Source of the DNA: Salibacterium salarium
Lineage (GTDB): Bacteria > Bacillota > Bacilli > Bacillales > Marinococcaceae
DNA: 64,000 bases
Assembly (NCBI RefSeq): GCF_030813635.1
Contig: NZ_JAUSUM010000003.1
Location: forward strand, 248,001 to 312,000
Reading direction: 5' to 3'
Shown: one piece after another, positions 1 to 6,725 of the stretch
How positions within the stretch are numbered: the stretch's first letter is position 1
Layout: the number at the start of each line of letters is the position of its first letter
Notes under the pieces: model-generated
Told to the model about the DNA's origin: nothing
Database searches by the model: none
Seen by the model: only the letters and a program-made list of their open reading frames with translations
Position numbers and translations under genes: made by a program

Positions 1-1
1 G

Positions 2-304
2 GACGGTCAATGCTACGTCTTCGATGAACGAATTAGTGTACCAATTAACCAAGAAGAACACGTTGTTGTTGGACGTGACCATTTTGACGGTGAACCGTGT
101 GAACGATACGTCAACTGTGCGAGCCCTGAGTGCAACGACCAAATTCTCTGCTCTGAAGAGAACGAGCATAAATATTTACGCGGCTGCACACCAGAATGTC
201 GTGTTGACCCCGAGAACCGTTATATTGTTGAGCATTCGTTGACAAATGATGATTGGGAAGAGCGGTTAAATCAGATTGGTGAACATTTTCATCAAACAAC
301 CTAA
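2..304 (+). CDS. trhO: tRNA uridine(34) hydroxylase / rhodanese-domain protein TrhO, C-terminal part (5' end outside window)
   Basis: The open frame enters from the left edge and ends at TAA 302-304, giving the last 100 residues. It shows the C-terminal signature of the TrhO (YbfQ/YceA) family: a VFDERISVP stretch, then [10 protein letters not shown], a cysteine-rich region with several Cys pairs, and [11 protein letters not shown]. Members hydroxylate U34 of certain tRNAs in an oxygen-dependent reaction (known of the family). The rhodanese domain with its catalytic cysteine lies upstream of the window and cannot be checked. A strong hairpin terminator follows five bases after the stop, so this is the end of its transcript. 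Confidence 0.85.
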   Translation, partial: DGQCYVFDERISVPINQEEHVVVGRDHFDGEPCERYVNCASPECNDQILCSEENEHKYLRGCTPECRVDPENRYIVEHSLTNDDWEERLNQIGEHFHQTT

Positions 305-308
305 GTAT

Positions 309-336
309 AAAAAAGCTGCTGTACAGCAGCTTTTTT
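309..336 (+). terminator. Intrinsic terminator after trhO
   Basis: Perfect inverted repeat AAAAGCTGCTG / CAGCAGCTTTT with a two-base loop, followed by a T run. It separates trhO from the ywnA-like gene. Confidence 0.85.
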
Positions 337-347
337 ATATCCATGAG

Positions 348-400
348 TTGACTAATCGGAATTAATCTGTGATTATATATTTGTAACAAATTTGGTTACA
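348..400 (+). promoter_or_regulatory. Promoter and Rrf2-type operator of the ywnA-like gene
   Basis: A sigma-A-like promoter is visible: TTGACT at 348-353, 17 bases, then an extended minus-10 (TG at 368-369, GATTAT at 371-376). The expected transcription start near 383 lies inside a palindrome, TGTAAC-N7-GTTACA at 382-400. The same 19-base palindrome with the same spacer length stands before the next gene at 849-867, so the regulator probably represses itself and its neighbour. Binding is inferred, not shown. Confidence 0.65.
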
Positions 401-413
401 AGGTGGAGACAAC

Positions 414-824
414 ATGGTTAACAGTCGGCTTAGTGTGGCAATTCATATTTTATCATTACTCGCTACTCATCCTCACGACAAACTTACATCTGAATTTATG
501 GCCGCTAGCGTTCAAACAAATCCGGTTGTTATCAGACGGATTTCAGGAATGCTCCGAAAAGGAGGACTGATTAAAACTCAACCTGGTATCTCAGGAGCTT
601 TTCTTATGAAAAAACCTGAGAATGTAACCTTATTGGATATTTATCATGCAGTTTTTCAAGAAGAAGTTTTATTTACTGTCCATGCTAACCCTAATCCTGC
701 ATGTCCAGTAGGGAAACAAATTCAACAAACCTTGGATGACAGTTTCGAACGAGTAGAAAATGCCATGAAAAATGAATTAGCCAATCAAACGCTGCAGGAT
801 GTCATAGAACACCTTATTATATAA
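414..824 (+). CDS. ywnA: Rrf2-family transcriptional regulator, YwnA-like
   Basis: 136 residues, normal for Rrf2 regulators. The N-terminal winged helix begins NSRLSVAIHILSLLA, followed by a recognition-helix region around residues 32-47 and the wing GLIKTQPGISGAFL. The three-cysteine iron-sulfur cluster of IscR/NsrR is absent; a single cysteine sits in NPNPACPVG near residue 97. Related YwnA/SaiR proteins of Bacillus use a lone cysteine to sense disulfide stress (family knowledge), so a thiol-based redox sensor is the best guess. ATG 414 is preceded by AAGGTGGAG. The next gene encodes a YwnB-like oxidoreductase, the same pairing as in B. subtilis. Confidence 0.85.
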   Translation: MVNSRLSVAIHILSLLATHPHDKLTSEFMAASVQTNPVVIRRISGMLRKGGLIKTQPGISGAFLMKKPENVTLLDIYHAVFQEEVLFTVHANPNPACPVGKQIQQTLDDSFERVENAMKNELANQTLQDVIEHLII

Positions 825-839
825 AGAGGTGTTTTTTTA
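808..839 (+). terminator. Terminator overlapping the end of the ywnA-like gene
   Basis: AACACCT (808-814) pairs with AGGTGTT (827-833) and is followed by seven T. The stem starts upstream of the TAA stop at 822-824, so the terminator is partly coded within the gene. The next gene therefore needs its own promoter, consistent with its own operator. Confidence 0.7.
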
Positions 840-848
840 CCACTCCCC

Positions 849-867
849 TGTAACAAAAACAGTTACA
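849..867 (+). promoter_or_regulatory. Second TGTAAC-N7-GTTACA operator, before the ywnB-like gene
   Basis: Same half-sites and same seven-base spacer as the palindrome at 382-400. It lies between the terminator of the regulator gene and the AGGAGGG ribosome site (877-883). A TATAAC hexamer at 871-876 could serve as minus-10. Confidence 0.6.
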
Positions 868-891
868 TTCTATAACAGGAGGGTTATTTTC

Positions 892-1524
892 ATGAATATT
901 GGAATTATAGGAGCAACTGGAAAAGCGGGACATCTTATTTTAATGGAAGCATTAGAACGAGGGCACAACGTGACAGCAATTGTGCGGAACCCTTCAAAAT
1001 TACAGCACAATGTACCTGTGTTAGAGCAGGATATCTTCCACCTGACACGTGATGATTTATCAACCTTCGATGTTGTAGTAAATGCATTTGGGTCCGCTCC
1101 TGACGAAGAACAGCCTCATATCGAATCCGGACGCATACTGAGCGATGCACTGCAAGGGACAAATACTCGTCTTTTTGTAGTCGGAGGCGCCGCCAGCCTG
1201 TATGTGGATGATAACAAAACAACACAGCTTATCGATACACCGGATTTTCCCGATGAAATCAAACCAATGGCAGGGGGCCAGGTCAAAAACCTTAATGCTC
1301 TGCAAAATGCGGAGAATCTTAGCTGGACCTTTCTAAGCCCGGCTGTCGAATTTGATTCAGAAGGTAAACGCACCGGTACTTATCAGAAAGGCAAAGACCA
1401 TATTATCACCAATTCTGAAGGAAACAGTTACGTCAGCTACGCCGATTACGCCATCGCCGTGCTCGATGAAATAGAAAACAAAGAACATATCAATGAACGT
1501 TTTACAGTGATTGGAGAAAGATAA
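892..1524 (+). CDS. ywnB: NAD(P)-binding oxidoreductase, YwnB-like (atypical SDR)
   Basis: 210 residues from ATG 892, chosen over an earlier in-frame ATG at 829 because AGGAGGG at 877-883 is correctly spaced and the product starts directly with the Rossmann strand MNIGIIGATGKAG (GxxGxxG). Further SDR-like features are AIVRNPSKL for cofactor phosphate binding and FVVGGAAS in the core. Proteins of this NAD(P)H-binding family reduce quinones, flavins or small carbonyls; the substrate here is unknown. The operator shared with the preceding regulator points to a role in redox or electrophile defence. Confidence 0.8.
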   Translation: MNIGIIGATGKAGHLILMEALERGHNVTAIVRNPSKLQHNVPVLEQDIFHLTRDDLSTFDVVVNAFGSAPDEEQPHIESGRILSDALQGTNTRLFVVGGAASLYVDDNKTTQLIDTPDFPDEIKPMAGGQVKNLNALQNAENLSWTFLSPAVEFDSEGKRTGTYQKGKDHIITNSEGNSYVSYADYAIAVLDEIENKEHINERFTVIGER

Positions 1525-1530
1525 CACTAG

Positions 1531-1612
1531 CGTCCTGTGGAAACGCCGAACTGACCTGTGTCATGCAGGCCCCGTGTAGGCCTCCGAACGGCTGGGCGCT
1601 GAAGCTGGATCC
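1531..1612. repeat. GC-rich extragenic repeat-like island
   Basis: About 80 bases much richer in GC than the AT-rich surroundings, with no credible reading frame. Read on the minus strand it contains CCAGCTTCAGCGCCCAGCCG, which resembles dispersed extragenic repeats common in Bacillaceae genomes (from memory, not searched). Only one copy is present in this window. Confidence 0.4.
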
Positions 1613-1646
1613 GAAAACGCCAACATTTTATACTTCCCTATCCTAT

Positions 1647-1683
1647 AAAAAAAGAACCAGCTTGAGACTTCCAGCTGGTTCTT
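1647..1683 (-). terminator. Hairpin terminator oriented for the minus strand (possibly bidirectional)
   Basis: AAGAACCAGCT (1652-1662) pairs perfectly with AGCTGGTTCTT (1673-1683). A run of seven A lies to the left (1647-1653), giving a U tract only for leftward transcripts; to the right there is only TTCTTAT. It may weakly end ywnB transcripts, but its better orientation is leftward, where no gene is seen. Confidence 0.6.
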
Positions 1684-1689
1684 ATCACT

Positions 1690-2330
1690 GTTGAATCAAT
1701 ATATATTGATTATAAGTAAATATCCTCCCTTATTTTAGTTAAAACCGTGAATACCTGATTTGCTTTTTAAAAATTTTTATTCTGATTAAGCAGAAGCTGA
1801 ACATTTTTATCAGCAACAAAAACAAAATTTATAAAAAATTCATATTTCATTTTTTACCAATCTTTCATACTTTAAATATTACTTAAGTCCCGTTTTATGG
1901 AAAAAATACATATAACGTTTTGCTACCTTCTTCCGGGTTTACATCATCCTTGATATCTTATTTATAATTAATAAAATAAAAAGTATTATTACATATATTT
2001 AAAAATTTATTTAAATTTTGATAAAAACCTTGTAAAAAAACAGAAATTAGACTTCAGAGTAAAATTTCACATATGTTGCCTGCTTGTCGTTAAATACAAT
2101 CCCATTTTTTCCCTTATTTATGATACATTTAATACTTTTTAAATATAACAAATACGGAACAGTTTTGTAACATTTCAAAGTGTGTGTCTAAAGGATTTAA
2201 ATACTTGAATTAGCAAGGTATTTGAAGTATCTGCGCAATACTATATTACCATTTCACGCTGTCCTTACTTTATGATAAGCTAAACCCGAATTATACAAAC
2301 ACACATAATTTTTTGAAAGGGAAGTGGTTT
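1690..2330. other. AT-rich intergenic region upstream of comQ
   Basis: About 640 bases with no supported coding frame on either strand. It is very AT-rich, which suits the control region of comQ. ATACTT / AAGTAT half-sites occur near 2200-2230. I could not identify a promoter with conventional spacing. Confidence 0.4.
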
Positions 2331-3275
2331 ATGGAACAAATTCCATATTATTCATCTCAAGAGATAACAGAGGTTATGCTTCAAATGGTCAATACCCATT
2401 TGGATGATGAAGATCTTAGAGAGAATGCTGCCCTGTTCATAATGTACAAGATGAAGGAAGGCTTTTTGTTTTCGGAATTAACTCAGTTGCATTATCACCT
2501 CGAGGAAAGCGAGAAGAGTCATGGAATGTTTCATGTATCTGCGGCGGTGGAGTTTTTAATTCTAGCTCTGGACATGCTGGATGACCTGCAGGATCAAGAT
2601 GACATGGATAAGCCATGGTCTACTTTTCCTTTTTCTACTTCGATGAATCTATCAACAGGTTTTTTTACTTTAAGTATGCTTGTTCTAAAACAAGCTCCTT
2701 ATGGTGACGATTTGAAGTCAGCAGCTCTTCACCACCTCTACCACCAAGTTTTACGCGCAGTAAAAGGCCAACATCAAGATCTTAAACATGTCTATGACAC
2801 GGAGGACGATTTTTTACGGATGATCAAGTACAAGTCAGGATCATTGATGACTTGCTCAACCCTCATCGGTGCAACACTTCGTGAAACAACGAAGGATCAG
2901 CTGGCCATCATTCAGGAGTATTCGGAAAGTCTTGGAGTGACAGCACAATTAGCTAATGATATACACGGACTCTTACGTATGGATACCAAGAATGATTTAC
3001 TGCAGAAACAATGGACGCTGCCTATCATGTTACTTTCTAAAGAAAATGATGAACAAGCACAATGGATTCAGGATTATTATGCAGGCAACATAGATCAAGC
3101 GTTTATGATGGAGAAGGAAGAGTCTCTGTTTCAGTGGATACATCAGTCGCCAGTCCTTTTATATGTACGCGTTCTAAAACGTGTATACCAAAGAAGCGCT
3201 ATTTATAAAATGAATGAACTGCATGTGAGCCAGGAATGGAAAGACTGTATGCGAGAGTATATAGAACAAGTTTAA
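2331..3275 (+). CDS. comQ: ComQ, isoprenyl transferase that modifies the ComX pheromone
   Basis: 314 residues from ATG 2331 (AAAGGGAAG ribosome site just upstream; the earlier TTG at 2313 overlaps that site). It belongs to the trans-prenyltransferase fold. The first aspartate motif is DDLQD at residues 84-88. A degenerate second motif, LANDIHGLL, lies near residue 210, with DLLQKQWTLP further on. ComQ proteins attach a farnesyl or geranyl group to the tryptophan of ComX and help its processing and export (family knowledge). It is followed within 35 bases by comX, then comP and comA, the canonical order. ComQ, ComX and the ComP sensor part co-evolve, so a strain-specific pheromone is expected. 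Confidence 0.92.
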   Translation: MEQIPYYSSQEITEVMLQMVNTHLDDEDLRENAALFIMYKMKEGFLFSELTQLHYHLEESEKSHGMFHVSAAVEFLILALDMLDDLQDQDDMDKPWSTFPFSTSMNLSTGFFTLSMLVLKQAPYGDDLKSAALHHLYHQVLRAVKGQHQDLKHVYDTEDDFLRMIKYKSGSLMTCSTLIGATLRETTKDQLAIIQEYSESLGVTAQLANDIHGLLRMDTKNDLLQKQWTLPIMLLSKENDEQAQWIQDYYAGNIDQAFMMEKEESLFQWIHQSPVLLYVRVLKRVYQRSAIYKMNELHVSQEWKDCMREYIEQV

Positions 3276-3309
3276 AAAAACTTATTCAAATTCAAGGAGG
3301 AATATCATA

Positions 3310-3483
3310 ATGTTACAAAAAGCAGTGCAACAATTAGCTAAACAGCCCCATCTTTTGGAAAAGTTGAAAGAGGATAAATTGAATCTAGCCGGCGTTTCAG
3401 AAACAGAAAAAGCGGCTGTGCTGGATGTATTGACCGATAAGGAATTTCATGGTATAGACGTAAAGAATGGTTACTGGAAATAA
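3310..3483 (+). CDS. comX: ComX pheromone precursor
   Basis: 57 residues starting at ATG 3310 behind a perfect AAGGAGG (3294-3300). Found directly downstream of comQ. The N-terminal half is amphipathic and charged, as in other ComX precursors; the C-terminus reads HGIDVKNGYWK with a single tryptophan at residue 56, next to last. In known ComX peptides the isoprenylated tryptophan lies near the C-terminus and the mature pheromone is the last 5-10 residues, so a mature peptide ending NGYWK is predicted. The cleavage site cannot be read from sequence. Assignment rests on position, length and the tryptophan. Confidence 0.9.
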   Translation: MLQKAVQQLAKQPHLLEKLKEDKLNLAGVSETEKAAVLDVLTDKEFHGIDVKNGYWK

Positions 3484-3596
3484 AACATAACTTACCTAAC
3501 CTTTCTTTTAGAAAGACCAACTGTTCGCCGAGTCTTATGGCGAATCCCGAAGTTTTCTCAAACTGATTCAAAAAAATAATGCTTTCCTATCAGTGT

Positions 3597-3625
3597 AAAA
3601 AAGCCAGAGTTACTCTGGTTTTTTT
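3597..3625 (+). terminator. Intrinsic terminator between comX and comP
   Basis: An A run, then CCAGAG-tta-CTCTGG (3604-3618) and seven T. A second hairpin, TTCGCC / GGCGAA, lies upstream at 3524-3544. Together they fill the 176-base gap between comX and comP. They could limit comPA expression relative to comQX, or imply a separate comP promoter. Confidence 0.7.
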
Positions 3626-3682
3626 ACGTAAAGATTCCTTAGAGGGGATGAGAGTCTGTATGGAATATATTAAACGCTGCAA

Positions 3683-5989
3683 GTGGGTTTTTTTTTAATC
3701 ATCATCGCCCTGATTGCTTTCTATATGGTTTACGCAACGATCACCGAAACCTACATAGGTTTGGACGTAAAGAAGAATGACAAGGGGCAATGGGAAATTA
3801 CAAAAGTAGACCCAATTGGATGGGCCGGGCAAAGGAATATTCAAACGGGTGACATTGTCATAGAAGTTAATGAACAATCACCGACCTCTTATTCTTCCAT
3901 CCAACATTACGGAGTGATTGGCAAGCTGGAACAAATGAAAGTTGTTCATAATGGCAACCAACTCGAATATAAGGTTCAAGTTTCACGAAACTTCAACACT
4001 CTTTTGTACCATATGCTACTGCCTATAACCGTATTTATGGTGTTGTTTGGATTCTCGCTTTATATTTATTCAAAAAAACGCGGAGAACCTATTGCTCTCT
4101 ATTTAATTGCTTTTCTGTCAGCAGTTGGTTTTTGCTATTTAAGTGCAGGAGCTTCCGCACGACTAGATTCATTTGCTCGAATCGTGAACAGTTTTTCTCT
4201 CATGATGGTCCCTGTTTTATTTTTGCATTTGCATTATCAGTATTTATTAAAATACCGGATTCAATTGATAAATTGGATCATGCTCGCGATATTTTATGGA
4301 GTAAACATATTTGTCGTTTTCCTAGATGCATTATCGAACTTCAAAGATATTGGCAGGATGTATGAGTGGGTTCGAAATTCTCAGCTGCTCCTGTTTTCTA
4401 TTGAAATCTTGTTTGGATTTTGTATACTTATTTACTATTACTTTAAATTTCGCAAAACCATCCATAAACCTATATTTCAGAATACAATCTTAAGCATAAT
4501 TGTCTCCTTTTTTCCATTTATTTTTCTAACGGCCTTACCAAAAACCTTATTTGAAATAGAATTGCTTCCGGCTCCTGTTACAGCTGCATTCCTTATTGTG
4601 CTGCCGGTCTTCTTTCTTTATTTAGTTTTGACGAATAAAGTATTTGATGTTGATTTTATCAGTAGCCGGTTCCGATATTATGCTTTTAAATCGTTGATAT
4701 TAACCGGGATGGTTATCGCGATGGTGGTGTTTTTTACAAATTTGACGTATATCCAATGGGCCAGACTGATTATTTTAACGTATGGCTCGTTCATTCTATT
4801 TTTCTATTTAGAAGAGAAACTAAATGTCCGTAGCCTGTTTAAAGGTCAATACAATTACAAAATTAGTCTTGACCGCTTTTCTTATGATATAGCGAAAATA
4901 TTAAAGAAAGAGGAATTAAACGAGAGATTGATTCAAGAGATTAAAGAGGTACTGCCGATTGAAAATGCCTCTATCGTAACGTTTGCCAAGGATAAAGGTG
5001 TCGTGAATTTATCCTCTGGAGATCAAGAGTATTCAAGACACTTCATTGAAATGTATGTGATGCATCATCAGTCCGTGTTATCCATTGGCTCCCAATTTTT
5101 AATTGAAGACGGGCTATGCTCCGTTATTAGTGATGAGTATGATACCATTCATATTCTTTGGATTGAACAAAAAGTGAACCACACGCCATTTAATCAAGAC
5201 GAACAACACTGGATAAAAGCTCTTGTTCACTATACGAGCATTGTTTATGAAAATCTTCAACTAATGGAAGGTGTTTCAGAAGAATTAAATAAGTCCTTTT
5301 ATAACAATCAGACCATGCCTTCGTGGATGTTAAGATTACTGTTTAAACTATCCGAAAAAGAGCGGGCCCGGCTGTCTTATGACCTACATGATTCCGCATT
5401 ACAAGAACAATTAATTTGGTATCGCAAAGTAGAAGAGCTGCTTGATCAAGAACAGCATTCTGCTCAATTAAGAGTTCAGTTATCGGAATTGCGGGAGGGG
5501 TTGCTAGGAGTAGTTAACCAAGTTCGGGAAACTTGTACATTATTACGACCTCCTTTTTTAAAAGACACCGGAATTGTTGAGGCTCTATCCTATTTAATTC
5601 AGTACTATCAGGAACGTGAAGAATTTAACATCTATTTTAACTCTTGGGATTTCAATTCCAACCTTGGAGATGAACAGTCTCTGGCCCTTTATAGAATTGT
5701 TCAGGAATTATTAAATAATGCATCAAAGCATTCCGGGGCCAGTCATATTGACATTGAAATGAGAAGTGAAGGAAATCAATTTATTATGACGTACAAAGAC
5801 AACGGAGTAGGATTGCCGCCGAAGGATGAATACCGCTCCACTCAAAGTATGGGATTGGCGGGGATACAGCAGCGTGTCAACAGTGTTCATGGATCAATTG
5901 AGATTCTTTCACCGGAAGGGACCGGGGTAGAAGTTGTTATACTACTTCCATCACATCAAGAATTTATGAATTACTTTGAAGTAATGTAA
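3683..5989 (+). CDS. comP: ComP sensor histidine kinase (start disrupted at a T9 tract)
   Basis: 768 residues if counted from GTG 3683. Order: first membrane helix, a PDZ-like extracellular segment (TKVDPIGWAGQ...TGDIVIEVNE), several more membrane helices to about residue 370, a linker, HisKA_3 with the phospho-acceptor in YDLHDSALQ (His 569), and an HATPase with ELLNNASKHS and DNGVGLP. ComP binds extracellular ComX and phosphorylates ComA. GTG 3683 lacks a ribosome site and would start inside the first helix. ATG 3660 encodes MEYIKRCKWVFF, an ideal positively charged lead-in, but the run of nine T at 3688-3696 makes it end at TAA 3696; ten T would join the frames. Phase variation, slippage or a sequencing error are possible. 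Confidence 0.88.
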   Translation: MGFFLIIIALIAFYMVYATITETYIGLDVKKNDKGQWEITKVDPIGWAGQRNIQTGDIVIEVNEQSPTSYSSIQHYGVIGKLEQMKVVHNGNQLEYKVQVSRNFNTLLYHMLLPITVFMVLFGFSLYIYSKKRGEPIALYLIAFLSAVGFCYLSAGASARLDSFARIVNSFSLMMVPVLFLHLHYQYLLKYRIQLINWIMLAIFYGVNIFVVFLDALSNFKDIGRMYEWVRNSQLLLFSIEILFGFCILIYYYFKFRKTIHKPIFQNTILSIIVSFFPFIFLTALPKTLFEIELLPAPVTAAFLIVLPVFFLYLVLTNKVFDVDFISSRFRYYAFKSLILTGMVIAMVVFFTNLTYIQWARLIILTYGSFILFFYLEEKLNVRSLFKGQYNYKISLDRFSYDIAKILKKEELNERLIQEIKEVLPIENASIVTFAKDKGVVNLSSGDQEYSRHFIEMYVMHHQSVLSIGSQFLIEDGLCSVISDEYDTIHILWIEQKVNHTPFNQDEQHWIKALVHYTSIVYENLQLMEGVSEELNKSFYNNQTMPSWMLRLLFKLSEKERARLSYDLHDSALQEQLIWYRKVEELLDQEQHSAQLRVQLSELREGLLGVVNQVRETCTLLRPPFLKDTGIVEALSYLIQYYQEREEFNIYFNSWDFNSNLGDEQSLALYRIVQELLNNASKHSGASHIDIEMRSEGNQFIMTYKDNGVGLPPKDEYRSTQSMGLAGIQQRVNSVHGSIEILSPEGTGVEVVILLPSHQEFMNYFEVM

Positions 5990-6002
5990 CGGAGGGACAA
6001 AC

Positions 6003-6668
6003 ATGATAAAAATTTTGTTAGTCGATGATCATCCAGCAGTTGGAGAAGGTTCTAAATTAATGATTGAGAAGGAAGAAGATATGAAAGTGACCATTGTGGA
6101 AAGTCCGGGCATGGCCATCGATATTCTTCATGACGAACACTTTTCGCTCATGTTATTTGATTTACGTATGAAAGGAATGAATGGGATTGAGTTGACGAAA
6201 CATGTTCGTTCTATAGGACAGACTGCCCCTGTTTTAATCTACACAGGCCATGAAGTTGGACCTTATTTTAATACGTTAATGGAAGCAGGGGTATCTGGAT
6301 TCATCAGTAAAACATCTTCCCGGGAGGAACTGATTCAGGCCATCCGCTATGGAGTGGACGGTAAAGCAGTGGTCCCGGCTTCTTTGCTACGGCAATTACG
6401 AAAAATGGAAGTACGGATAGAAGAAACAGAAATAACGTCCTCCACTGAAGAGCAACAAGAAATATCAATCAATTCAAAGGAACAGGAGATTCTCATAGAA
6501 GTGGCAAAAGGAAAAAGCAATAAAGAAATTGCCAGCCTCTTTTACAATAGTCCCCGCACCATTGAATATAATTTAACGGATATTTTTAAAAAGCTTCAGG
6601 TGAAAACAAGAGCTGAAGCCGTGTTGAAATCCAAGCAATGGGGGATTATCCCGGAGGAAGCGAAATAA
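6003..6668 (+). CDS. comA: ComA response regulator (NarL/LuxR family)
   Basis: 221 residues. The receiver domain begins KILLVDDHPAVGEG, with phospho-acceptor Asp 53 in LMLFDLRMKG, the conserved Thr in LIYTGH and Lys in FISKTSS. The C-terminal LuxR-type helix-turn-helix has SINSKEQEILIEVAKGKSNKEIA and SPRTIEYNLTDIFKKL. ATG 6003 follows a GGAGGGACA site 13 bases after the comP stop, indicating co-translation. ComA-P activates competence, surfactant or degradative genes in B. subtilis; targets here are unknown. No canonical TTGCGG-N4-CCGCAA ComA box was noticed in the window. Confidence 0.92.
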   Translation: MIKILLVDDHPAVGEGSKLMIEKEEDMKVTIVESPGMAIDILHDEHFSLMLFDLRMKGMNGIELTKHVRSIGQTAPVLIYTGHEVGPYFNTLMEAGVSGFISKTSSREELIQAIRYGVDGKAVVPASLLRQLRKMEVRIEETEITSSTEEQQEISINSKEQEILIEVAKGKSNKEIASLFYNSPRTIEYNLTDIFKKLQVKTRAEAVLKSKQWGIIPEEAK

Positions 6669-6705
6669 AAAGCCAGTCAGAGTACCAAATCTGACTGGCT
6701 TTTTT
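6667..6705 (+). terminator. Terminator of the comQXPA locus
   Basis: AGCCAGTCAGA pairs with TCTGACTGGCT, with an A run before and six T after. It begins at the comA stop codon and closes the quorum-sensing locus. It lies 20 bases from the convergent stop of the next gene and may serve both. Confidence 0.9.
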
Positions 6706-6725
6706 ACGGATTTATTTTCTTATAT

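Noticed and set aside
829-891. Upstream ATG (829) as start of the YwnB-like protein
   Set aside because: It lies in the terminator of the preceding gene and would translate through the operator and ribosome site; ATG 892 is correctly placed.
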